From Klebsiella pneumoniae (GTDB lineage Bacteria > Pseudomonadota > Gammaproteobacteria > Burkholderiales > UBA3065), in assembly GCA_945897555.1 (NCBI GenBank), contig CAMDGF010000001.1, positions 1 to 54,865 on the forward strand: 54,865 nt of DNA. The letters are read 5' to 3'. The notes below the pieces were generated by a model that was not told where the DNA came from, made no database searches, and saw only the letters and a program-made list of their open reading frames with translations. The stretch's first letter is position 1. Each line of letters opens with the position of its first letter. The position numbers were made by a program, and so were the translations under genes. Positions 1 to 7,750 of this stretch are shown piece by piece.

Positions 1-322
1 GCTGGATGGCAGAGACCTTCTTTTTGTAAGCGATGTTGATGCTCTGCGCCTTGAGCGCGCCATCCCACTCGCCGAGGATGCCCTCACGCTTGCCCTCGGC
101 GAACTTCATGCCGCTGCGCAGCGGCAGGAAGCCCGGCTCAGCCATCACATGCTTGCCCTTCTGGTACTTGTAGATAGTGTCCGAAGCGTGGTCCTCGGCC
201 TCGAGCAACACATAGCGGTTGCCCCGCTCCTGAGCCCGCGACGCCGCCGAGAGGCCTGCCGGCCCCGACCCGACGATCACGATGTCGTATTCGGCCTCTA
301 CGTTCTCGAACATCATGCCCAT
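1..322 (-). CDS. FAD/NAD(P)-binding flavoprotein oxidoreductase, N-terminal part (runs off the window)
   Basis: Translating the minus strand from the ATG at 322 gives an open frame of 107 codons that continues past base 1. Near the start is a dinucleotide-binding fold, YDIVIVGSGPAGLSAA, with the GxGxxG pattern, followed at the expected distance by LLEAED, where the acidic end of strand 2 usually binds the ribose. This is typical of the thioredoxin-reductase/flavin monooxygenase superfamily. A GGAGAG sequence lies a few bases before the ATG. It is the last visible gene of the multiheme cytochrome run, 30 bases after the pentaheme gene, so it may move electrons between NAD(P)H and that chain. 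The C-terminal part, which would decide the subfamily, is not in the window. Confidence 0.75.
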   Translation of the reverse strand, partial: MGMMFENVEAEYDIVIVGSGPAGLSAASRAQERGNRYVLLEAEDHASDTIYKYQKGKHVMAEPGFLPLRSGMKFAEGKREGILGEWDGALKAQSINIAYKKKVSAIQ

Positions 323-352
323 ATTGACTCTCCGTGAAGCCTTGCTTGCGCC

Positions 353-1735
353 TTAACGCGCCTGTACCGCGACGACATTGCGTAACGCCACCAGACGGTT
401 GGCGAAAACATCGGGCTTGTACTTCTCATCGTTGGCGAGCGCCTTGAGCAACTCGCCCATGTTCTTGCGCAGGTCGTCGTTCATGGCCAAGGTGCCGGAC
501 TTGAGAAGGTCGTTGGCCACGTTGGTGATGGCCATATAAGCCTGCTCGGCGCCGGCGTAATCCGAATAACTCGATTCGCGCGACTCGTCGATCAGCGCCA
601 ACAAGACTTGGCGCATCGTAGCCGGCGGGAAGCTCTGCTTTTCCAGGCGAGGCAACATGGCACCAATGGTGGCAGACAGCTCTCGCACCATGTCGACCTC
701 GGTCTTGCCAGCCGGCTTCTTGCCCGTCGACACAGCCAGGTGCATGGCTCGCACCTGCGCGTCAAAAGCTGCCGACGCACCCGGATCGGTGGCGCGCACG
801 ATGGCTCGCAGCATCAGCAAGCTGCTGTCATTCACACGAACCACGCCGGGGCCGGTGCCGAGCCTGGCGTTCCAGCGCTTGTCGCTCATCGGGTGATGGC
901 AAGCATGGCAATCAAACGCGACCAACTCCGGGAACAGTCCATCACGCCGCTTGGGGTCACTCACCACGTCGAGGATCTGCTGAGCCGCGATGGCCTGACC
1001 GATGGCCCAGATGCGCAGCGGGTCATAGTTGCCCTTGCGCTGCACGTAGTCCGCATCGACCTTCCAGTGGGCTGGTTCGAGTGCAGTGAAGGTCTTGATC
1101 TCAAATGAGATGCGCGGATGACCCGCGCCCATGATGCGGTGCGTGACGAAACGCGAGTCATCGCCAAAGTGACAGGACAGGCAAAGCCGCGCTTGAGCCA
1201 CCGGGTTGGCGGTGTCGTAGAGCCCATCGGCCACGTTTTCGGCGTGAGTGCGGCCATCCACCGTGTGCTCGCCGATCCACTTACCCGAGGGGCCATGGCA
1301 GCCTTCGCAACCGACGCCCTCGCTCAGAATGAAGCGCTCGCCACGTGGCCCGCTCGGGTTATGGGCGTGGCAGTCGAGGCAGATCTTGGCCTTGTGCGCG
1401 CCCTCCTCAAGGCCCAGGTTCTTCGCGATGCGCTTGGAGTCGTCGTTCAGGAGCACCCGATAGGCGCTCGTGTGGCGATCCATGCGCACCCAAGTGGTGT
1501 ACTCGTTCTGCAATACGTTGCTGCCATCCCACGGCACGATCGAGCCATGACAGGTGCTGCTGGCGCAGTTCACAGTGCCTTCGGTCTTGTGTGCGGAGAG
1601 GTGGGGCATCAACGCCGTGGAGGGGCCGGCGGCGGTCACGACAGTCGCCAGCGCGATGGCGCCGAACAACACGCCCAATGCCTTGGCCACGGTGCCCCAC
1701 GGGCGACGCATCAGGGAGCGGATCGAGAGTTTCAT
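353..1735 (-). CDS. Pentaheme c-type cytochrome, cytochrome c554-like
   Basis: 460 residues with an N-terminal hydrophobic export segment at about 20-36. Five heme-attachment sites are visible: one CX4CH (CASSTCH, residues 57-63) and four CXXCH (CLDCH, CEGCH, CLSCH, CHACH). The arrangement CLDCHA...EGVGCEGCHG resembles the cytochrome c554 family of periplasmic multiheme electron carriers. All five sites lie in the first two thirds; the C-terminal third has no heme site and looks helical. Its ATG overlaps the stop of the upstream decaheme-LVIVD gene by four bases, so the two are probably translationally coupled. Likely a periplasmic carrier for the larger cytochromes; partner and direction of electron flow are inferred from position only. 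Confidence 0.85.
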   Translation of the reverse strand: MKLSIRSLMRRPWGTVAKALGVLFGAIALATVVTAAGPSTALMPHLSAHKTEGTVNCASSTCHGSIVPWDGSNVLQNEYTTWVRMDRHTSAYRVLLNDDSKRIAKNLGLEEGAHKAKICLDCHAHNPSGPRGERFILSEGVGCEGCHGPSGKWIGEHTVDGRTHAENVADGLYDTANPVAQARLCLSCHFGDDSRFVTHRIMGAGHPRISFEIKTFTALEPAHWKVDADYVQRKGNYDPLRIWAIGQAIAAQQILDVVSDPKRRDGLFPELVAFDCHACHHPMSDKRWNARLGTGPGVVRVNDSSLLMLRAIVRATDPGASAAFDAQVRAMHLAVSTGKKPAGKTEVDMVRELSATIGAMLPRLEKQSFPPATMRQVLLALIDESRESSYSDYAGAEQAYMAITNVANDLLKSGTLAMNDDLRKNMGELLKALANDEKYKPDVFANRLVALRNVVAVQAR

Positions 1736-4700
1736 GGCTTGTCCCGTTTGTTGCTGCCGGTCTGCTTGGCTACGTTCGCCGGCACCTTGCGTGACACGTA
1801 GTCACCCGACTGGCCGCGGTCTGTCACCGTCCAAAGGTCGCCCTTCGGGTTGAGGTACATCTTTTCCATCTCCTTGCGGGAGAAGGGCCGAGCACCGATC
1901 CGCCCAACGATGGCGATCTGCCCTCCGGTCTCATCCACCGCACGGTCCCGGTCGAGGCCCTTGCTCAGTGCGAGTGCCCGCGATGCCGTCTTGCGGGTCG
2001 CGATCAGCTCTGGCTTGGGCTCTGGCGAGAAGCCGTAGAAACCCGGCTGACTCTCAGGCGAGGTGAGCTGCAACACCTTCAGACCGTTGCGGCCGTCGGC
2101 GATGTAGGCGAACAGCGACGCATTGGTGCTACCCACCACCACATCCTGAGCGTCATTGATCTGACCATCCGCGTTGAACATCTGGTAGACCTTCGGCTGG
2201 TCTGCCTTTTCGATGTCAACGATGGCCAGACCTTCGCTGCCGGCCGCCACATAGGCATAGGTCCGAGCCAGATAAACGCGTCGGGCATCCTTGAGCGGCA
2301 CGATGGCCGGGAGCAAGCGCGGTTTCATGTTGGTGATATCGACCACCTGCAGACCCTCGGCCGTCGTCACATAGACGTAGCGGAACTGGACCGCACTCGC
2401 TCGCGCATCCTTGAGCGGGATCGACGCCAGCGACTTGGGCTTGAGCGGGTCGTCAAGATCGATGACCTCAAGCCCCTTGGGCGTGGTGACGTAGGCGTAG
2501 TGGCCCGCCACCACGATGTGACGCGCGCCCTTGAGCAGGCCACCCGGGTTCCACGTCATCTCACGCTTGAGGAAATTGTTGCGTGCCTCGCCGTCGGCCA
2601 AGGTATCGACATTGACAGCGTAGAGACCCTCTTCAGCATCCACCACAAAGGCATAGTGGTAGATGGGGTGGAAGGGCTGCTCCATATTCACTTTGCGCAT
2701 CAGGTCGCCTTGGTTGCGACCCGGGGCGATCGGCTGGTTGGTCGGCAAGGCCACGCAGGTGGCGTTCTTCGAAGCGACATGGGTGTCGTGTCCGAGCGGC
2801 GAATACGGCGCCGCGATGATGCGCTGACTCACACCCTTGTTGCCGTTACCGGCGATGTCGTAGACACGGAATCCGCCCCTACCCTCGGCCACGAACAGAT
2901 ACTCACCCCGCATCTGCAGACATTGCGCAGCGCCGCCCCCGGGCGTGCCCAAATGGTTGTGCGCTTCGCGGTGCGGCGCGTCGACGATCTCCCGGCCCGC
3001 CTTCTGGTGGTCGGCATACCAATCGGGGTAGGCATACTTTTGCAGATACGATCCGATGACCGCTTGCGGCTCATCCCACTCGGTCACGCCCACCGACTCG
3101 ACGTGCTTCTCCGAACCGACCCATGCGTACCGACCGACGAAGTTAACGAAGTTGGTGCCCTGCAACAACAGCTGCGCCATGATCGCGTTGTTGTCGTTGT
3201 CGCGCGAGACGTGGCAATCGCTGCAGGTCTTGGTCTCTTCCTTGCGCTCCGTGTGCGGATAGTGGGGGGCAAAGGCCTGACTCGAGTGTCCGCTCGCGGC
3301 GATCGGCGGCTGCTGGTAGTAGATGCGTTCGCGGTTGCTGTTCTGCGACGACAGCACCAGCGCAGAGCTGGAGCGGAACGGCGCGATGCGGCTGTTCTTG
3401 ACCGGGCCGTGCTTGCCAAGGAAGAACATGTCGTCGCGCGCGACCTGCACGTTGTAGGTCGCGTAGTTGCGCGTCTCGCCGCCTTCAAAGTGGTACCGCT
3501 CGGTCTTCCAATTGGCCTGGATCGGCAGGTGGCAACCCGCACAGCTGGTGGTCCAGCTCAGGTGGCAGGTGAAGCACAGCATGCGGTCATTGTCATGCGC
3601 GAGCTTGTCGACCCCTGGGCCCCACTTGCCCTGACGACCCTCCTCGCCGGCGGCCATCAACTTGGCCCGTGCCGATTTTTCGTTGTACTCGGGATGCTTG
3701 GGATTCACCGAATCCTTCACCAGGGACATCTTCCATTCCTTGGTGGGGTCGAGCGCCGCGCGCTGGTAGAGCACACCATCGATCCACTCAAAGCGCTTGC
3801 GCCCATCCTGGGTCTTGAGCGAGGTCAGGTCGAAGCCGCCCGGACGCGCTGCGGGCCCGCTGGTGTGCAGGGTCGGGTAATTCTTGGCCGTGCCGTGGCA
3901 ATCAGCGCAATCGATCTCCACCGCCGCCGCCACTTCGCCATAGATGTGGCCGTTGCCATGCATGTCCTGGGCAAAGTGGCAGTCGACACAGTGCATGCCG
4001 AGATCCATGTGGATCGAGGCCATGTGCACCGCTTTCTTGAACTTGTCCGGGTCGTCATCGCTGACGATATTGCCCGCCTTGTCCAGCAGATTGCCCTTGC
4101 GGTTGCGCTTGAACACCGCGCGGAACGCCCAGCCGTGGCCGTGGTAGTCGGCGAACTGGGTGTCCTTCATCTCGCCGTTCTTGAGCCAGAGGTCGTTGAG
4201 GAACGCCGGGTCACGCCAGTTGCCGCGGATCACCGCCTCTTCCGGGTTGCGCAAGTTGATCTCGCGGATCTCGGCGTCGGTGGGGTAATGCTGCTTGGCC
4301 GGGAACATGCGCGGCGCATCCGGCTCGTAGTCGTACTGGATGTAGCCGTAGAACGAATTGATATAGATGTTGGGTTGGTGCATGTGGCAATTCATGCACT
4401 GCGCGCTGGGAATGGCCCGCGTGAACTCGTGGCGGATCGGGTGCCCTGACTCGTCCTTGGGGATGGTCGGGTCCTTGGTCTGCGTGCGGCCCATATTGCC
4501 GAACTGTGCGTAGGCACCGCTGTGCTCCGGCTGGCGATCGTTGGCATAGATGACGTGGCAAGCCGTGCAGCCGGAAGAGCGGTAATCGCCCGGGTTGTCG
4601 TTGGTACCCAGGAACCACAGGTGCGGGTCGTTCAGACGCGTCTTGGTGAGGTTGATGACCGGCACCGAGATGCGGTTGCCGGTGCCCGGGCCGCGGTTGC

Positions 4701-5622
4701 TCTGCTTGATGTCCGGCCGGCCAGGCTCGTCGAGACGCTGCAGGATGCCGGTGCTGTTGGGCAGACCGATCTCAGGGAAACTGCTGTTGATGACACGCCC
4801 GCCACGCTCGAAGACGCGGAAGATATCGCCCGGCGGAATGGTCTCCCACGCGGGCAAGGGGTACAGCTTCTCCAGGACACCCTTGAAGACATAAAGGTCT
4901 TCGTCGGGCTTGACCGGGTTGACGATGGCCGCAGCGGTGCCGTCCTGCGCATAAGCCTCACCCAGCATGTAGCGCTTGAACGGCAGGATGCCGTTGTTGT
5001 AGGCCGCGCCCCCCCACAGCATGGAGGACGTGCTCATCAAGCTGCGCTCCTGCGCCTGGATGATGGGCAAATGGCAGGCACCGCAAGCCTCACGCGCCAC
5101 ACGCAGATCACCCGGGTTGATGAACCGCACAAAGGCCGCATGCTCCTTGTTCATGCGAGCGTACGCGCTCTCCGGATTGCGTGAACCCTGCCAGAGGTGC
5201 TCGTCGCGTGGCAGCACGTGGGAGAGCGCCATGGCCCGCTCATAAGCCGGGTGCTTGCGCTCAGCCTCAGGCCCCTTTTCGGCCCGGCGGATGCTGTTAT
5301 CGCCACCGTGGCAATCGGTACAGCCCAGCACCACACCCGGATTGGCGTGCATGGTGTGTTGGTCGGTCTCGGTGTGGCAGGTCATGCAGCCGTCAGACTT
5401 GGCGCGCGCCTCAGCCCAGGTCTGTGCCTTGGGGGCCGCAGGGGCCATCACGTAATTACGCTCGGTCAGCTTCTTCTCCGAAGCGACCGCATTGTCGAAG
5501 GCCAACAGAGCCACCGCCAAGGGCGCGAGCAGCGCCGCCAGAGTGGCGCCACGAGCGAGCCAAGAGCCGCCCACCAGGCGGCGCATCGTTTGAACAGGAC
5601 GGGTGAGAAAGGGCGATCGCAT
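1732..5622 (-). CDS. Decaheme c-type cytochrome with C-terminal LVIVD-repeat beta-propeller
   Basis: 1296 residues. A hydrophobic stretch at about 24-44 is an uncleaved anchor or signal peptide. Ten CXXCH sites are spread from residue 79 to about 800: CMTCH, CTDCH, CGACH, CTACH, CMNCH, CVDCH, CADCH, CFTCH, CAGCH, CSDCH. From about residue 880 on there are no heme sites. Instead, at least six copies of an aromatic-rich repeat follow, such as YAYVTTPKGLEVIDLDDP and YVYVTTAEGLQVVDITN, matching the LVIVD pattern of beta-propeller blades. The cytochrome half probably wires electrons and the propeller half binds a partner or surface. The gene starts seven bases after the barrel gene. I recognise the parts but not a characterised protein with this architecture. 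Confidence 0.88.
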   Translation of the reverse strand: MRSPFLTRPVQTMRRLVGGSWLARGATLAALLAPLAVALLAFDNAVASEKKLTERNYVMAPAAPKAQTWAEARAKSDGCMTCHTETDQHTMHANPGVVLGCTDCHGGDNSIRRAEKGPEAERKHPAYERAMALSHVLPRDEHLWQGSRNPESAYARMNKEHAAFVRFINPGDLRVAREACGACHLPIIQAQERSLMSTSSMLWGGAAYNNGILPFKRYMLGEAYAQDGTAAAIVNPVKPDEDLYVFKGVLEKLYPLPAWETIPPGDIFRVFERGGRVINSSFPEIGLPNSTGILQRLDEPGRPDIKQSNRGPGTGNRISVPVINLTKTRLNDPHLWFLGTNDNPGDYRSSGCTACHVIYANDRQPEHSGAYAQFGNMGRTQTKDPTIPKDESGHPIRHEFTRAIPSAQCMNCHMHQPNIYINSFYGYIQYDYEPDAPRMFPAKQHYPTDAEIREINLRNPEEAVIRGNWRDPAFLNDLWLKNGEMKDTQFADYHGHGWAFRAVFKRNRKGNLLDKAGNIVSDDDPDKFKKAVHMASIHMDLGMHCVDCHFAQDMHGNGHIYGEVAAAVEIDCADCHGTAKNYPTLHTSGPAARPGGFDLTSLKTQDGRKRFEWIDGVLYQRAALDPTKEWKMSLVKDSVNPKHPEYNEKSARAKLMAAGEEGRQGKWGPGVDKLAHDNDRMLCFTCHLSWTTSCAGCHLPIQANWKTERYHFEGGETRNYATYNVQVARDDMFFLGKHGPVKNSRIAPFRSSSALVLSSQNSNRERIYYQQPPIAASGHSSQAFAPHYPHTERKEETKTCSDCHVSRDNDNNAIMAQLLLQGTNFVNFVGRYAWVGSEKHVESVGVTEWDEPQAVIGSYLQKYAYPDWYADHQKAGREIVDAPHREAHNHLGTPGGGAAQCLQMRGEYLFVAEGRGGFRVYDIAGNGNKGVSQRIIAAPYSPLGHDTHVASKNATCVALPTNQPIAPGRNQGDLMRKVNMEQPFHPIYHYAFVVDAEEGLYAVNVDTLADGEARNNFLKREMTWNPGGLLKGARHIVVAGHYAYVTTPKGLEVIDLDDPLKPKSLASIPLKDARASAVQFRYVYVTTAEGLQVVDITNMKPRLLPAIVPLKDARRVYLARTYAYVAAGSEGLAIVDIEKADQPKVYQMFNADGQINDAQDVVVGSTNASLFAYIADGRNGLKVLQLTSPESQPGFYGFSPEPKPELIATRKTASRALALSKGLDRDRAVDETGGQIAIVGRIGARPFSRKEMEKMYLNPKGDLWTVTDRGQSGDYVSRKVPANVAKQTGSNKRDKP

Positions 5623-5629
5623 GTCCGGC

Positions 5630-7750
5630 TCAATAAGTCAGGATGGCATTGACGAAGCCAGAATAGAAAGGCTCTTTGCGGTCGCCGAACAAGTCCTTCA
5701 AGCCCTCGCCCAGCTTCAACATCGAGAACGACGCGTTGATGATGACGTTCTGGTTATAGAACGGCCGCCACTGAGCGCCAACCGCAAAATCAGTGCCGAG
5801 TTCACGCGCGGGGTTGCGCTCGTTACGCAGGGCCCCGAGCACCGCGGTCTCGTCGAACCGTAGATGAGAGACATTGGCGGTGAGTCGCAACTCGGGCTTG
5901 AGGTCGAAATCGGCTCCGACACCGATGAGCCAGAGCCCCGGATTGACAAAATTGGACTGGCCCTGCTCTTTGCTCGATCGCAGAGAGGGCAGCAGGCCAT
6001 TACGTCCGGACAGCGCCACACCACCGCCGCCGATCAGAGGGATGCCTTGGCGAATGAAATAAGCAGTGTCTGCACCGGCGAACTGCGGATTCTCGAAGAT
6101 GGCATCGAAGCCGGTGGCCTTGTCGTCGTAGGGGTCCCGGTCACCGCTGGCATACAGGAAGTTGCCGCGCAGGCGGATCCAGCTGAAGTCGCGGGAGAGT
6201 TCGGTGGCGTGGAAGAAGGCACGGATGTCCTGCTCTCGGCCCGCGATCGGGTTATGACTGTCGCGCCCGACGGCAAGGTAGGTGGAGCTGCTGAGGTTTA
6301 GCCGCGCCTTGGGCATCATGAAGCCAAGATGCCCGTCAAAGGTCGCCCCGAAATAGGTCACGTGGTAGCGATGAGGCTGGCCATCCCCGACCAGCGCGGG
6401 CCTCACAAGAAAGCCGTTGCGGTCGTATTCGTCGCGGGTGTCATCGCTGCGATTGTGCATGACCGTCGCCTGCGAGGTCATTGCAGTGAAGGGAAAGTCT
6501 TGGCGATAGATATTGGCGATGAAGGTGTCGTCGTTACGCCATTTCTGAAAGATGTCATTCAGACCGCTATTGGTGTCTTTCTCGACCCGCCGGAACCACG
6601 CGAGGTTGTACTGGTAGATGTTGTTGTTGCGATTACCGAACAAGCGAACGCCGAATTGGGTGTCCTGAAAGACAAAGCCACGAAAATCGCTGATAAAAGG
6701 CTGGATACCGACACGGATCGAATCGAAGTCATAGCGGTCCGAGACATTGCGCAAGTGATAGTCGACAAACGCTTCTTGGACACCGACGAACGATGTCTCA
6801 CGGTCCATACCAGTCTGCGGGTTGACGCGCAGGATGCCCGCCTCGTCGACGCGGGCATTCACATAGTTGATCACGGGCACAAACCGGAATTCCCAATCTG
6901 GCGGGCGGTACGTGGTGTTGCCCTTGACCAGACCAAAACTCATGATCAGGTTCTGCCCGAACACCCGCTGGTCGTAATTGCCGTAGATATTGTTGATGTC
7001 AGGCCTGAAGGCGATGGTCTGCGACACCGGCAAGGGTGTGGAGCGCAATTCGAGCAGCGAATCAGAGATACCCGTGAAGGTGAAGAACCAGTCTTTACCG
7101 AGCTCCTTGACCGGGATATCGCCCTTGAGAATGTTCTGGTTGTAGGGGTCGTACCAAGGGAACTTGAAGCCGAGCGCCTGCATCAGCCGCCAGCGATCGG
7201 GGATGGGAACCGATTCCCGCGGCAAATTGGCCTGTGGCGGCGGCAACTGGTCGGGATCGATCGGCGGCAGCGTGACCACCTTGGTCGGCTGGCCGCCCGG
7301 ACGGGCTTCGTCGATGGCGGGGACGGACAAGTCGCTCGCACCGATCGCCTCGCGCGCGAAACTGGTTTCGCCAGCGGCGTAGATCAGATCGACACTGAAC
7401 TCGCCATATTCTGCCGGTTCGCGCAGCACCCAAGCAAAGGTCTCCGGCTCGGTCTTGACACGCACCTTGAACCACTCACCCTGCTGCTCCATCACCGTCA
7501 AGAGCTGACCGCGATCGGAGCGCCCGACCGCCAGCGAAGACACGTCAGGCGCCTGGTAGAGGCGCACCTCTGGCGCAACAACCTGCAGCTGCGCAACGAC
7601 CTTTCGAGCCACGTAAGCGGGGTTGTGATCATGCGGGTCAGCAACTGGCGGCTGCTCGGCGGCTAGAGCGCACGGGCCCATGAGGCCAGCCATGGCCAAA
7701 ACGAGCCCCCGGATGGACTGCACAGCGATACCGCTAGAACGCACAGGCAT
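5630..7750 (-). CDS. Outer-membrane beta-barrel protein with N-terminal SH3-like domain
   Basis: 706 residues. A signal peptide ends near ALAAEQ at about residue 31. Residues of about 50-110 look like a bacterial SH3 domain (VRLYQAPDVSSLAVGRSDRG and GEWFKVRV). From about 230 onward the sequence alternates polar and aromatic/hydrophobic residues, with many Tyr, Phe and Arg-Asn turns, and ends in an aromatic residue (FVNAILTY). This is characteristic of a large outer-membrane barrel. It overlaps the end of the preceding GlcG-like gene by 17 bases and sits seven bases before the decaheme-LVIVD gene. Inference: it anchors, or forms the pore for, the neighbouring multiheme cytochromes, as porins do in known porin-cytochrome complexes. 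No sequence similarity to MtrB/MtoB could be tested. Confidence 0.75.
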   Translation of the reverse strand: MPVRSSGIAVQSIRGLVLAMAGLMGPCALAAEQPPVADPHDHNPAYVARKVVAQLQVVAPEVRLYQAPDVSSLAVGRSDRGQLLTVMEQQGEWFKVRVKTEPETFAWVLREPAEYGEFSVDLIYAAGETSFAREAIGASDLSVPAIDEARPGGQPTKVVTLPPIDPDQLPPPQANLPRESVPIPDRWRLMQALGFKFPWYDPYNQNILKGDIPVKELGKDWFFTFTGISDSLLELRSTPLPVSQTIAFRPDINNIYGNYDQRVFGQNLIMSFGLVKGNTTYRPPDWEFRFVPVINYVNARVDEAGILRVNPQTGMDRETSFVGVQEAFVDYHLRNVSDRYDFDSIRVGIQPFISDFRGFVFQDTQFGVRLFGNRNNNIYQYNLAWFRRVEKDTNSGLNDIFQKWRNDDTFIANIYRQDFPFTAMTSQATVMHNRSDDTRDEYDRNGFLVRPALVGDGQPHRYHVTYFGATFDGHLGFMMPKARLNLSSSTYLAVGRDSHNPIAGREQDIRAFFHATELSRDFSWIRLRGNFLYASGDRDPYDDKATGFDAIFENPQFAGADTAYFIRQGIPLIGGGGVALSGRNGLLPSLRSSKEQGQSNFVNPGLWLIGVGADFDLKPELRLTANVSHLRFDETAVLGALRNERNPARELGTDFAVGAQWRPFYNQNVIINASFSMLKLGEGLKDLFGDRKEPFYSGFVNAILTY

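Noticed and set aside
2500-4449. Plus-strand open frame of 649 codons across the decaheme-LVIVD gene.
   Set aside because: It is antisense to a gene with ten CXXCH motifs; its composition is the mirrored codon bias of a GC-rich gene and no domain is recognisable.
6329-7666. Plus-strand open frame of 445 codons opposite the barrel gene.
   Set aside because: Antisense shadow; the barrel frame has a signal peptide, strand pattern and aromatic C terminus.
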